Source: an uncultured Lachnospiraceae bacterium (GTDB taxonomy: Bacteria > Bacillota > Clostridia > Lachnospirales > Lachnospiraceae). From it: a DNA stretch of 64,000 nucleotides. How positions within the stretch are numbered: the first letter of the stretch is position 1; every line of letters begins with the position of its first letter. The position numbers and the translations under genes are program-made. A model generated the notes under the pieces. The model saw nothing but the letters and a program-made list of their open reading frames with translations. It had not been told where the DNA came from and did not search any database. Below are positions 8,814 through 17,574 of the stretch, in pieces. The DNA lies in assembly GCA_910577045.1 (NCBI GenBank), contig CAJTLB010000001.1, positions 62,001 through 126,000 of the forward strand. Reading direction: 5' to 3'.

Positions 8814-10175
8814 ATGAAAGATTTAACAATAAGAACAAGATTAATAATGGGTTTTAGTATTATTATAGTATTGAGTGCAATTTTATGCTGTTTTGAGGTT
8901 TCTACATTTGAGCAAATTCTATTATCAGATAATCCAAAGAGATATGCAGATATAGCAAAAATAGTTATAGGTGCTTTAGGCGCAGTGATTGTTATATTTG
9001 GTTTATCATTGGAATTTAGCCTTGTAAAATATATTAGGGTCAACTTGGATAATATCACAATGGCATCTAAGAAAATTGCACTTGGTGAAATCGATGTGAA
9101 GATTCAGAAACTTCGTAATGATGAATTTGGAGTTTTAGTAGATGCAATTGACCAGATGTTAAAAGGAATCCAAGAGCAGGCAGAAGTTGCATCAGAAATT
9201 TCAAAAGGGAACCTTACTGTTGATATTTCAGCCCGTTCGGATAAAGATGTATTAAATAAAGCATTAAAGGAAATGATTGATGATAATAACCAGATGTTGG
9301 GCGGGATTAGGGAATCTTCTATCCAGGTAACATCTGGCGCGGAGCAAGTGGCAAGTGCAAGTCAGTCTTTGGCACAAGGCTCCACAGAACAGGCAAGTGC
9401 CCTTGAGCAGGTGAATGCGTCTATTAATGATATTGCAGGTAAGACAAAGGTAAATGCCGCACAGGCAAATGAAGCAAATGATCTGGTACAGGATGCAAAG
9501 CGTGGTGCAGTCCGTGGAAATGCCCAAATGAAGGATATGATCCATGCAATGAATGAAATTAACCATGCTTCTGAAAATATTTCCAAAATTATTAAAGTAA
9601 TCAATGATATTTCTTTCCAAACTAATATTCTTTCTTTAAATGCTGCTGTAGAAGCAGCAAGGGCAGGAGAGGCTGGAAAGGGATTTGCAGTAGTAGCTGA
9701 AGAAGTAAGGAATTTAGCAGAGAAAAGTTCTTCTGCCGCAAGTGAAACAGCAGATATGATAGAAGATTCTATCCGTAAAGTGGCAACTGGTTCTAAACTT
9801 GCAGAAGAGACAGAAAAGGCATTAGATGAAATTGTAGAGGCTGTAGATAGGATTGTATGTTTAATTAGTAATATTGCCCAGTCTTCTAATGAACAGGCTA
9901 CAGCAATTGCACAGATTGATCAGGCAATTAGCCAAGTATCACAGGTAGTCCAGACAAATTCCGCTACTAGTGAAGAGTGTGCAGCAGCTAGTGAAGAACT
10001 TTCTAACCAGGCATTGAAGTTTAAAGAAATGGTTGGAAATTACCGTTTAAAGTCAGGGTATGGCGGAAGTAGTTCTTTCTATACAGAGAGTACTAGTAAT
10101 TATACCCCTTATCATCCAGAATCAGATGAGAATGAAAAGATTATTTCACTTGGAAAAGGGTTTGGGAAATACTAA
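8814..10175 (+). CDS. Methyl-accepting chemotaxis protein with minimal outer domain
   Basis: A chemoreceptor of 453 residues. ATG 8814 is chosen because GGAGG lies 5 bases upstream; an in-frame ATG at 8802 overlaps that site. Transmembrane segments lie at about residues 11-27 and 49-68 and are separated by only ~20 residues, so there is no extracellular ligand-binding domain. A HAMP segment and a long cytoplasmic coiled coil follow, with the conserved signalling tip (NILSLNAAVEAARAGEAGKG, FAVVAEEVRNLAEKS). It is the only receptor in the operon. It may sense membrane state or a cytoplasmic signal, or a protein partner (inference). Confidence 0.93.
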   Translation: MKDLTIRTRLIMGFSIIIVLSAILCCFEVSTFEQILLSDNPKRYADIAKIVIGALGAVIVIFGLSLEFSLVKYIRVNLDNITMASKKIALGEIDVKIQKLRNDEFGVLVDAIDQMLKGIQEQAEVASEISKGNLTVDISARSDKDVLNKALKEMIDDNNQMLGGIRESSIQVTSGAEQVASASQSLAQGSTEQASALEQVNASINDIAGKTKVNAAQANEANDLVQDAKRGAVRGNAQMKDMIHAMNEINHASENISKIIKVINDISFQTNILSLNAAVEAARAGEAGKGFAVVAEEVRNLAEKSSSAASETADMIEDSIRKVATGSKLAEETEKALDEIVEAVDRIVCLISNIAQSSNEQATAIAQIDQAISQVSQVVQTNSATSEECAAASEELSNQALKFKEMVGNYRLKSGYGGSSSFYTESTSNYTPYHPESDENEKIISLGKGFGKY

Positions 10176-10212
10176 AAAAATGGAGCAGCAGTAACTGTTG
10201 CTCCATTTTTTT
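10174..10212. terminator. Bidirectional terminator between the che operon and trkH
   Basis: Inverted repeat ATGGAGCA...TGCTCCAT with an inner CAG/CTG pair, preceded by A7 and followed by T7, so it can terminate transcripts from both sides. It sits exactly between the convergent receptor and TrkH genes. Confidence 0.9.
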
Positions 10213-10214
10213 CT

Positions 10215-11651
10215 TTATTTCTTCCATGTACCAGGCATAAATAAGATTAACATAGGGAAAATCTCTAATCTTCCAGCAAGCATGTCAAACATAAAAACAA
10301 ATTTAGAAAGCGCAGAAAAGGAAGAAAAATTCCCAATAGGCCCCACAAGTTCTAAACCGGGCCCAATATTGTTTAATGTGGTGATTACAGAGGTTACAGT
10401 AGTAACTGTATCTTTATTTTCTAAACTAATAAGCAAAATGGACAACATAATAATAATAAAATAAGTAGCCATAAATACATTAATAGAACGGAGAATATCA
10501 TGTTCAATAACCTGCCCATCCATTCGTATTTTTTTTACGCTCCTAGGATGGACAATAAAGAAAAGTTCTTTTTTTATGGATTTCATTAAAATTAAAATAC
10601 GGGATATTTTAATCCCTCCTCCTGTACTGCCTGCACATGCGCCAAAAAACATTAAAAAGATTAAGATCATTTTAGAAAGTTCAGGCCAAGTATTAAAATC
10701 AGCCGTAGCAAAGCCAGTGGTAGTGATAATAGACCCAACTTGGAAAAATGCCTGATGGAGTGCCTGGAAGCCGGGGAAAAGGTGGCGGATATTAAAGGCA
10801 ATAAATAAAGAAGAGACTAGGATAATTATTAAATACATACGGAGTTCTTCTGATTGGAGAGCCTGCTTATGTTTACGGCATAAAAATAAATAATAAACAT
10901 TAAAATTAACGCCAAATAGAATCATAAAAACAGTCACAACCCCTTGGCAAAAAATAGGATAACTGGCAAAACTATCATTTTTAATACCAAACCCGCCTGT
11001 ACCAGCCGTACCAAAAGCGGAAGTAATGGCATCAAAAAATGGCATGCCACCAATTAAGAGAAGAATAATTTCTATTATAGTAATAACAATATAAATGCCA
11101 TATAGAATCATTGCAGTATGCTTTACTCTTGGAACCAGCTTACTAACAGAAGGGCCAGGGCTTTCTGCCCGCATAAGGTACATCTGTGACCCGCCGCCAG
11201 CAATAGGTAAGATTGCAAGTACAAAGACTAATATGCCCATGCCCCCAATCCAATGAGTAAAACTTCTCCATAAAAGGGAACATTTCGATAATGCTTCTAT
11301 ATCGGTTAATATGGTAGAACCTGTAGTGGTAAATCCCGAAATAGTTTCAAATAACGCATCTGGGATGGAAGGAATCTCTTTATTTAAAAGAAAAGGAAGT
11401 GCGCCAAAAATACTAAGTACAACCCAACAAAGAGAAACTGTTACAAATCCTTCTTTGCCATAGAAAACATTGTTTTGAGGCTTTTTATATGTAGCAATAA
11501 TCCCAAGGAAAAGGCAGATAGCAGCAGATATAAGAAAAGCAAAGCCGCTAGGTTCTTGGTAAATAAGCGCCGTTAAACAAGGCAATAATAAAAACAGCCC
11601 TTCAATTTTTAATACATAGCCAATAATATAAACAATAATAGAATAATTCAT
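10215..11651 (-). CDS. trkH: TrkH/KtrB-family potassium uptake channel subunit
   Basis: A 478-residue polytopic membrane protein with the four selectivity-filter loops of the Trk/Ktr K+ transporter family: SGFTTTGS, FGTAGTGGFG, ITTTGFA and LNNIGPGLE. Gly is retained at the filter positions. It imports K+ in complex with the ring-forming TrkA protein encoded just upstream on the same strand (15-bp gap). The ribosome site AAGGA precedes ATG at 11651. Confidence 0.95.
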   Translation of the reverse strand: MNYSIIVYIIGYVLKIEGLFLLLPCLTALIYQEPSGFAFLISAAICLFLGIIATYKKPQNNVFYGKEGFVTVSLCWVVLSIFGALPFLLNKEIPSIPDALFETISGFTTTGSTILTDIEALSKCSLLWRSFTHWIGGMGILVFVLAILPIAGGGSQMYLMRAESPGPSVSKLVPRVKHTAMILYGIYIVITIIEIILLLIGGMPFFDAITSAFGTAGTGGFGIKNDSFASYPIFCQGVVTVFMILFGVNFNVYYLFLCRKHKQALQSEELRMYLIIILVSSLFIAFNIRHLFPGFQALHQAFFQVGSIITTTGFATADFNTWPELSKMILIFLMFFGACAGSTGGGIKISRILILMKSIKKELFFIVHPRSVKKIRMDGQVIEHDILRSINVFMATYFIIIMLSILLISLENKDTVTTVTSVITTLNNIGPGLELVGPIGNFSSFSALSKFVFMFDMLAGRLEIFPMLILFMPGTWKK

Positions 11652-11666
11652 AATAGTATCCTTCTT

Positions 11667-13025
11667 TTAATTCTGTAAAATATCGTGGACATCTTGGAGT
11701 CCTGTATTGGTGGTGACTACAATTACTGTATCACCAGATTGAAAGACATCTTGCCCTCCAGGAATAATTGCTTTTCCCAAGCGGTGGATACAACCAATCA
11801 AAAGATTGGGTTTTAAGTTTAGTTGGGAAAGAGGGATACCAGTAATACGTGTAGTGTCATTAATGGCAAATTCCAGTGCTTCTACCCGGTCATCCATTAA
11901 TTTATATAATGTTTCAATGTTACTTCCAATGGAATTATTTTTGGCACGGACATATTGGATAATAGATTCCGTGGTAATGTGCTTTGGATAAATAATACTA
12001 TCTAAATCTAAGGTGTGGATTAGCCCATCAAAATTTAAGTGGTTAATTTTAGTAACAACTTTTGATTTTACTTTGCCTTTTGCATAAAGAGAAAGAATAA
12101 TATTTTCCTCATCTATATCTGTTAATGCAACAAAGGATTCGGATAGTTCAATATGTTCTTCTAGTAATAAAGACTCATCACTGGCATCGCCATGTAAAAT
12201 AGTAGCTTCTGGTAGTAATTCACTCAGCTCATTGCAGCGTTTTTTATTGATCTCAATAATTTTTACCTCAATCCCCATAGGAATCAGCAGTTTAGCAAGA
12301 TAATAAGAAATTTCCCCGCCTCCTGCAATCATAGCGCTTTTTACCTGGTTTGTTTCCAAATGGATTTTGCGGAAAAAATCACTAGAGTTTCTTGGGGTTG
12401 CAATAATAGATAAAATATCCCCTTCTTGTATAATAAAAGTACCAGATGGGATATAGATATTTTCTTTACGCTCAACGGCACAAATAAGCACTTCACTTTT
12501 AAGTAAAGAAGGGCAGTCTTTTAGTGCCATATTGTGGAGCTGGGAATGGGGCGGCACTTTAAAGCGGAGCATTTCTACACGCCCTTTGGCGAAGGTATCA
12601 ATCTCAATAGCCCTTGGGAAACGGAGCAGCCTTGCCATTTCAGAAGCAGCAGCAAATTCGGGGTTAATAATCATAGAAAGGCCAAGCTCCTGCCTAATAA
12701 AATCAGTTTCTGTAATATAAACAGGGTTTCTTACCCTAGCAATGGTAGAACAGTTTCCGGCTTTTTTTGCGATTACACAACAAAGAAGGTTTAATTCATC
12801 AGAGCCAGTTACAGCTATAAATAAATCTGTGTGTTCAATATCTGCTTCTGATTGTACAGAATTACTCGCACCATTCCCTACAATTCCCATAACGTCAAAA
12901 CTATTGGAAACTGTGTGTACTAAGTTATATTCTGTATCAATTACCGTAATATTGTGTTTTTCTTTGCTTAACTGCTTTGCTAAGACACATCCGACCTTGC
13001 CGCAGCCAACAATAATAATTTGCAT
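11667..13025 (-). CDS. trkA: TrkA potassium transport regulatory subunit
   Basis: A 452-residue cytoplasmic protein with two tandem RCK units. The N-terminal Rossmann motif is VGCGKVGCVLAKQL followed by the acidic VIDTE; the second half starts at MIAGGGEISYYLAKLL. Each half ends in a TrkA_C regulatory domain. It binds NAD(H) or ATP and gates TrkH. The start has AAAGGTGAT upstream on the minus strand. It lies between hflX and trkH and is probably co-transcribed with both. Confidence 0.95.
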   Translation of the reverse strand: MQIIIVGCGKVGCVLAKQLSKEKHNITVIDTEYNLVHTVSNSFDVMGIVGNGASNSVQSEADIEHTDLFIAVTGSDELNLLCCVIAKKAGNCSTIARVRNPVYITETDFIRQELGLSMIINPEFAAASEMARLLRFPRAIEIDTFAKGRVEMLRFKVPPHSQLHNMALKDCPSLLKSEVLICAVERKENIYIPSGTFIIQEGDILSIIATPRNSSDFFRKIHLETNQVKSAMIAGGGEISYYLAKLLIPMGIEVKIIEINKKRCNELSELLPEATILHGDASDESLLLEEHIELSESFVALTDIDEENIILSLYAKGKVKSKVVTKINHLNFDGLIHTLDLDSIIYPKHITTESIIQYVRAKNNSIGSNIETLYKLMDDRVEALEFAINDTTRITGIPLSQLNLKPNLLIGCIHRLGKAIIPGGQDVFQSGDTVIVVTTNTGLQDVHDILQN

Positions 13026-13052
13026 AGTATAGTATCACCTTTCTTTTATATG

Positions 13053-14309
13053 CTATGATTCAGGCATAACCGTATGGTAAATTTCTTGCGGGATATATGC
13101 TTCTACAAGAATTCCATCAGCAGCATATTCTTCTTTTAAAAGTTGCCCGCTTTTTCTAATGATTTGAATTTTCCCTGCGCTTGTATAAGGATAGGTACAA
13201 TGAATATATATTTTTTGTTTTCTTAATATTTCTTCTACCGCTTGCAGAAGCTCTGGGATACCTAAACCAGATTTTGCGGAAATAGACAGGGTTTTATCAG
13301 CCTGGAAGTCCCGAAGGATAATAGGTTTTTCTAATTTATCTTGTTTATTAAATAAAGTAATTACGGGCTTATTCACAACGCCAAGCTGTTTTAATGTTTC
13401 ATAGACCACATACATTTGGATATCCATTTGAGGGTTGGAAGAATCTACAACATGTAATAAGATATCCGCATATTTTGCTTCTTCAAGGGTACTTCGGAAA
13501 GCGTCAATTAAATGGTGGGGCAGTTTTTTAATAAACCCAACTGTATCAGTAAGTAAAATTTCTTGTCCATTTAATAAAGAAAGATTACGGGTAGTAGGGT
13601 CTAAAGTAGCAAATAGTTTATCTTCTTCTAATACTTTTGCATTTGTTAAGTAGTTTAAAAGAGTAGATTTCCCAGCATTGGTATAGCCAACAATAGCAGC
13701 GACTGGGATTTGGCTGCGGGTACGTTGCTGCCGCAATACTTCCCTGCGGTTTTTCACAGAAGTAAGTTCCCGGTTAAGCTGCGCAATCCGATCTTTAATA
13801 AGCCGCCTATCCATTTCTAGTTTCTTTTCTCCGGGCCCTCTTGTCCCAATACCGCCGCCAAGCCTAGAAAGTGCGCTGCGCATACCAATTAAGTGGGAAG
13901 AACGGTATTTTAACTGTGCCAATTCTACTTGTATTTTTCCTTCACTGGTATTGGCATGTGAAGCAAAAATATCTAATATAACCAAGGTACGGTCCATAAT
14001 TTTTACATGTAAAAGTTCCTCTAAATTTTTAAGCTGTGCAGGGGAAAGTTCATCATCACAAATAATCCCATCTGCTTGTGTTTCTTCAATTAAAGCAGAA
14101 AGTTCATTTACCTTTCCAGAACCTAGGTAAGTCCCCGGATGGATATTTTCCCTATTTTGGATAAGGCGCCCTACGCAAACGGCACCAGCAGTCTTGGCAA
14201 GATCCTCTAATTCGTCTAAAGAAGCCACAGAGTCCTCTTGTCCTGCAGTACATACTCCTACTAAAATCACTTTCTCTTTTTCTTCTTTTATTTCATATAA
14301 TTCTGGCAT
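13053..14309 (-). CDS. hflX: Ribosome-associated GTPase HflX
   Basis: HflX (418 residues) is a ribosome-binding GTPase that splits stalled or stress-damaged ribosomes. The N-terminal domain holds GSGKVNEL and the glycine-rich GGGIGTRGPGEKKLE helical segment. The G domain has G1 (GYTNAGKST), G3 (DTVGF) and G4 (NKQD). A C-terminal domain of ~60 residues follows. It is preceded by AAAGGA on the minus strand. The neighbours suggest an operon TPR lipoprotein-hflX-trkA-trkH. Confidence 0.95.
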   Translation of the reverse strand: MPELYEIKEEKEKVILVGVCTAGQEDSVASLDELEDLAKTAGAVCVGRLIQNRENIHPGTYLGSGKVNELSALIEETQADGIICDDELSPAQLKNLEELLHVKIMDRTLVILDIFASHANTSEGKIQVELAQLKYRSSHLIGMRSALSRLGGGIGTRGPGEKKLEMDRRLIKDRIAQLNRELTSVKNRREVLRQQRTRSQIPVAAIVGYTNAGKSTLLNYLTNAKVLEEDKLFATLDPTTRNLSLLNGQEILLTDTVGFIKKLPHHLIDAFRSTLEEAKYADILLHVVDSSNPQMDIQMYVVYETLKQLGVVNKPVITLFNKQDKLEKPIILRDFQADKTLSISAKSGLGIPELLQAVEEILRKQKIYIHCTYPYTSAGKIQIIRKSGQLLKEEYAADGILVEAYIPQEIYHTVMPES

Positions 14310-14323
14310 AACAGTCCTTTCTA

Positions 14324-15475
14324 TTATCTGGTTTTTAAAAATTCATATTCCCGGACAGCTTGGGTGTCGTCAGGATAAGAAGCAATATATTCCTTAAATT
14401 TTTCTCTTGCTGTTTCAAAGTCTAAAAGGTATTCATAGGTGACAGCCTCATTATAGGCAAGGGATTTTCTGGCACTTAAATCGCCACAGCCAAGGCCAGA
14501 CTGGAAATAAGTAAGTGCTTCTTGGTAAGCCCCAGCCTGCAGCCGCATCATGCCAAGCTGGTTATAAATATCCCCATTATTTGGGTTGGCGTTTAGGTAT
14601 TGCTGGAACGTTAAAAAGGCTTGTGTGGTATCTCCGGTAGCCATATATATTTTTCCAAGGTAAAAATCAGCCTCTGGGTTGTTTTGGGCTTGTAACAGAA
14701 AAGTAATGGCATTCGTATAATCCCCTAGAAAATAGTATATCTTGCCTTTTGAAAAATTATCCTCTTTTTTCCCAAGGTTTAGTTTTAAAGCTTCTTGCAA
14801 GTAAAATTTTCCTTCTTCTTCAGCACCATATTGGCTTAGGGCAGTATAAATATTTAAGTACATGGAATAGCTGCTTTTTTGGTTTTCAATGGCATGGGAA
14901 AAATCTGCTTGTGCCTTTTCCAGATCCTGGTTCATAAGGTAAGAACAGCCGCGTAAGTAATAATGTTCCGCAGGCTTATAGCCAATTTCTAATAAAATGC
15001 TATAAGTTTTAATTGCCTTTTCATAATTGCTGCTTTTAGATTCTGCCACAGCACGGTAGTCCAAAATATCATATTCCATAGTTCCAACAAAGCCATCAGC
15101 AAGTTGTAGGGCTTGTTCAAAAGCTAAGATAGCATTTTCATAATCATTAAGGGCAATATAAATAATACCTTTAGAACGGTAAGCAGCTTGGTTTTTCGGT
15201 TCCAATTCCAAAGCAAAACCAATTTGCGTTAAAGCATTTTCATACTCCCCAGTTTCTACATATGCCATAGCAAGGTTAATATAATAGTCTGCTTTAGTAT
15301 TATCAAGGGTAATAGCAGAAGAATAAGAATTAATAGCAGTCGCATAGTCTTTTTTCTGGTAAGCTTCCATTCCCGCCTGGTTATGTTTTTCCCCCTTATT
15401 ACTACAGCCAGACAAAAGCAAAACAGCAGATAAAAAAGAAAGAAAAAGGGATTTCTGGAAGAAAGTCTTTTTCAT
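14324..15475 (-). CDS. TPR-repeat lipoprotein
   Basis: A 383-residue exported lipoprotein. ATG 15475 is chosen because GGGAGG lies just upstream and the protein then starts with MKKTFFQKSLF, a hydrophobic stretch and the lipobox LLSGC; the open frame itself runs further upstream. The remainder is tandem tetratricopeptide repeats (about ten), with recurrent A-Y/G-Y/F pairs such as YEKAIKTYSILLEIGYKPAEH, indicating a protein-interaction scaffold on the outer face of the membrane. The partner is unknown. It is the first gene of the minus-strand operon. Confidence 0.85.
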   Translation of the reverse strand: MKKTFFQKSLFLSFLSAVLLLSGCSNKGEKHNQAGMEAYQKKDYATAINSYSSAITLDNTKADYYINLAMAYVETGEYENALTQIGFALELEPKNQAAYRSKGIIYIALNDYENAILAFEQALQLADGFVGTMEYDILDYRAVAESKSSNYEKAIKTYSILLEIGYKPAEHYYLRGCSYLMNQDLEKAQADFSHAIENQKSSYSMYLNIYTALSQYGAEEEGKFYLQEALKLNLGKKEDNFSKGKIYYFLGDYTNAITFLLQAQNNPEADFYLGKIYMATGDTTQAFLTFQQYLNANPNNGDIYNQLGMMRLQAGAYQEALTYFQSGLGCGDLSARKSLAYNEAVTYEYLLDFETAREKFKEYIASYPDDTQAVREYEFLKTR

Positions 15476-15523
15476 AATGTCCTCCCTACTTATATAATAT
15501 AGCAACAACATGCCACTTTTTAT

Positions 15524-15552
15524 AGTATAGCAAGTTAAAACAAGGTTTACAA
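15524..15552 (-). promoter_or_regulatory. Sigma A promoter of the TPR-hflX-trkAH operon
   Basis: On the minus strand, TTGTAA (15552-15547), a 17-bp spacer and TATACT (15529-15524), about 50 bp before the lipoprotein start. The -35 is a fair but not perfect match. Confidence 0.6.
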
Positions 15553-15585
15553 CCAATTTTCAAGATGTTATGATAAAAAAATAGT

Positions 15586-15746
15586 TGAGCACGGGAGTGC
15601 GAAACTATTTTTTGCCCAAAGGAAACGGAGTTGAGTTTGGGAGACCCCAAAGGCTGAGCACGGGAGTGCGAAACTATTTTTTGCCCAAAGGAAACGGAGT
15701 TGAGTTTGGGAAACCCGAAAGGTTGAGCACGGGAGTGCGAAACTAT
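15586..15746 (+). repeat. 69-bp tandem repeat, 2.3 copies
   Basis: Units begin TGAGCACGGGAGTGCG at 15586, 15655 and 15724, giving a period of exactly 69 bp; the third copy stops after 23 bp. Each unit contains GCAC-GGGA-GTGC, a short hairpin with a GNRA tetraloop, and a larger potential hairpin closed by CCCAAA/TTTGGG. One frame is open through the array (23 residues per unit, STGVRNYFLPKGNGVEFG). There is no ribosome site and no recognisable protein, so the open frame is more likely a consequence of the period. It lies directly upstream of the dihydrofolate reductase gene. Confidence 0.85.
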
Positions 15747-15778
15747 GGGAAAGTATTTAGAGGAAAGGAGAAGCAGAG

Positions 15779-16273
15779 ATGAATGTAATAGCAGCCGTAG
15801 ATTCTAACTGGGGAATTGGATATAAAGGGAAGTTATTAGTACAGATTCCATTAGACCAAAAGTGGTTTCAGACAGTAACAAAAGATAAAGTAATTGTGGT
15901 AGGGAGAAAAACCCTTGCCACTTTTCCTAATGGCTTGCCGCTGCCATCAAGAAAAAATATTATATTGTCAGAGAACCCTAATTTTTTTATAAAGGGCGCA
16001 GAAGTAGCGCACAATATGGAAGAGGCATTTGGATTTTTAAAAGAATGGAATAAGGAAGATATTTATATAGCAGGCGGGGAGAGTATTTATAAGCAGTTTC
16101 TCCCCTATTGTAAGGTAGCCCATATTACAAGGATTCATTATTCTTATGAGGCAGATACATGGTTCCCTAATTTGGATATTAGGAAAGAGTGGGAATTAAC
16201 AGAAGAAAGTGAAGAACAAACCTATTTTGATTTGGAGTATACTTTCCAAAAATTTGAGCGTAAAGGAAAGTAA
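15779..16273 (+). CDS. folA: Dihydrofolate reductase
   Basis: A 164-residue DHFR that reduces dihydrofolate to tetrahydrofolate with NADPH. Motifs seen are VDSNWGIGYKGKLL (Met20-loop region), VVGRKTLATFP with NADPH-binding Gly-Arg-Lys, LPSRKNIILSENP, and the GGESIYKQFLP loop. Length is normal for the family. The ribosome site AGGAAAGGAG precedes ATG 15779. The tandem repeat array ends 32 bp upstream. Confidence 0.95.
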   Translation: MNVIAAVDSNWGIGYKGKLLVQIPLDQKWFQTVTKDKVIVVGRKTLATFPNGLPLPSRKNIILSENPNFFIKGAEVAHNMEEAFGFLKEWNKEDIYIAGGESIYKQFLPYCKVAHITRIHYSYEADTWFPNLDIRKEWELTEESEEQTYFDLEYTFQKFERKGK

Positions 16274-16293
16274 GCCCTATACGGAAAAAAAGC

Positions 16294-16322
16294 TTGACAA
16301 TCGTAACAGATTGGAAGATAAT
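16294..16322 (+). promoter_or_regulatory. Sigma A promoter of ilvE
   Basis: Consensus TTGACA (16294-16299), a 17-bp spacer and GATAAT (16317-16322). The transcript leader would be only about 50 nt, too short for a T-box. Confidence 0.85.
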
Positions 16323-16378
16323 AATGCAAAAGAAAACACAGTTCTTAACTGAATTGCAAAGGGAAGGAAGTATGAAAG

Positions 16379-17449
16379 ATGTTGAACATCAGAATTGAAA
16401 AGACCCAGAATCCAAAACCTATTCCGGGCCCAGAAAATCCGTTAGTATTTGGTACAATTTTTACGGATCATATGTTTGTTATGGATTATGAGGAAGGAAA
16501 GGGTTGGTTTGATCCAAGGGTGATACCATACCAGCCGCTTTCTTTGGAGCCATCCTGTATGGTATTTCATTATGGGCAGGAAATGTTTGAGGGCTTAAAG
16601 GCATATAAAGCAGTAGATGGAAGGATTTTATTGTTCCGCCCAGATAAAAATGCAGATCGTGCGAATAAAACGAATGAAAGAATTTGTATCCCAACGATTC
16701 CAAAAGAGGATTTTATTCAGGCGGTTAAGACTGTTGTAAAGGTAGATAAAGCATGGATCCCTGAGAAAGAGGGGACTTCTTTATATATTAGGCCATTTAT
16801 TATCGCAACCGATCCATTCCTTGGTGTGCGCCCGTCCCATACGTATAAATTTATTATTATTCTTTCACCAGTAGGGGCTTATTATCCAGAGGGGCTAAAC
16901 CCAGTTAAGATTTGGATTGAAGATGAATATGTAAGGGCAGTTAGAGGCGGCGTTGGAGAAGCGAAGACAGGTGCTAATTATGTGGCAAGCATGAAGGCAC
17001 AAGATAAGGCACATGAAAGCGGCTATTCCCAAGTGCTTTGGTTAGATGGCGTTGAAAGAAAATATATTGAAGAAGTTGGTGCTATGAATATTTTCTTTAA
17101 AATTAATGGGACAGTGATTACGCCAAAATTAAATGGAAGTATCCTTCCAGGTGTAACAAGGGATTCTGTTATTAGCCTTTGTAAATTATGGGATGTCCCA
17201 GTAGAAGAAAAAAGAATTTCTATAGATGAGATTTTTGAGGCATATAATAATGGGACATTAGAGGAAGTATTTGGCACAGGCACAGCCGCTGTGATTTCCC
17301 CAGTTGGAGAATTAAAATGGGAAGATCATATTATGCCAGTTCGTGATGGCGGGATTGGTGAATTTAGCCAAAGGTTTTATGATACTGTAACAGGCATACA
17401 ACTTGGCAAAGTAGAGGATAAACTTGGCTGGACAGTGGAAGTAGAATAA
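16379..17449 (+). CDS. ilvE: Branched-chain amino acid aminotransferase
   Basis: A 356-residue fold-type IV PLP enzyme of the long BCAT group, which interconverts leucine, isoleucine and valine with their 2-oxo acids. Seen: FHYGQEMFEGLKAY, the substrate-site Arg motif LYIRPF, the PLP lysine Lys196 in GEAKTGANYVAS, and the phosphate-binding EVFGTGTAA loop. ATG 16379 follows AAGGAAG by 9 bases; the nearer ATG at 16372 is out of frame. It appears monocistronic, with a consensus promoter and a terminator of its own. Confidence 0.95.
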   Translation: MLNIRIEKTQNPKPIPGPENPLVFGTIFTDHMFVMDYEEGKGWFDPRVIPYQPLSLEPSCMVFHYGQEMFEGLKAYKAVDGRILLFRPDKNADRANKTNERICIPTIPKEDFIQAVKTVVKVDKAWIPEKEGTSLYIRPFIIATDPFLGVRPSHTYKFIIILSPVGAYYPEGLNPVKIWIEDEYVRAVRGGVGEAKTGANYVASMKAQDKAHESGYSQVLWLDGVERKYIEEVGAMNIFFKINGTVITPKLNGSILPGVTRDSVISLCKLWDVPVEEKRISIDEIFEAYNNGTLEEVFGTGTAAVISPVGELKWEDHIMPVRDGGIGEFSQRFYDTVTGIQLGKVEDKLGWTVEVE

Positions 17450-17476
17450 TAGCAAATAAAAAGCATGTAGGTTATA

Positions 17477-17522
17477 TAAAAAAGGCTTGTTGGCTATTAA
17501 GTAGCCAATGGGCCTTTTAAAA
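17477..17522 (+). terminator. Terminator after ilvE
   Basis: Hairpin AAAAGGC..TTGGCTA-ttaag-TAGCCAA..GGCCTTTT in the gap after ilvE, with a T-rich end. Confidence 0.85.
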
Positions 17523-17574
17523 CTTTAGCCAAGTATTTGGATTAGTTAGTAGATTATTAGTTTGGGACGATAAG

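Noticed and set aside
10198..10464. Plus-strand frame at the trkH 3' end
   Set aside because: It is antisense to trkH, begins inside the terminator and has no family resemblance.
12534..13032. Plus-strand frames over trkA
   Set aside because: Shadows of the trkA coding strand without ribosome sites.
15585..15782. Open frame of 65 codons across the tandem repeat
   Set aside because: No ribosome site or family resemblance; the frame is open because the repeat period is divisible by three, and it runs into the folA start.
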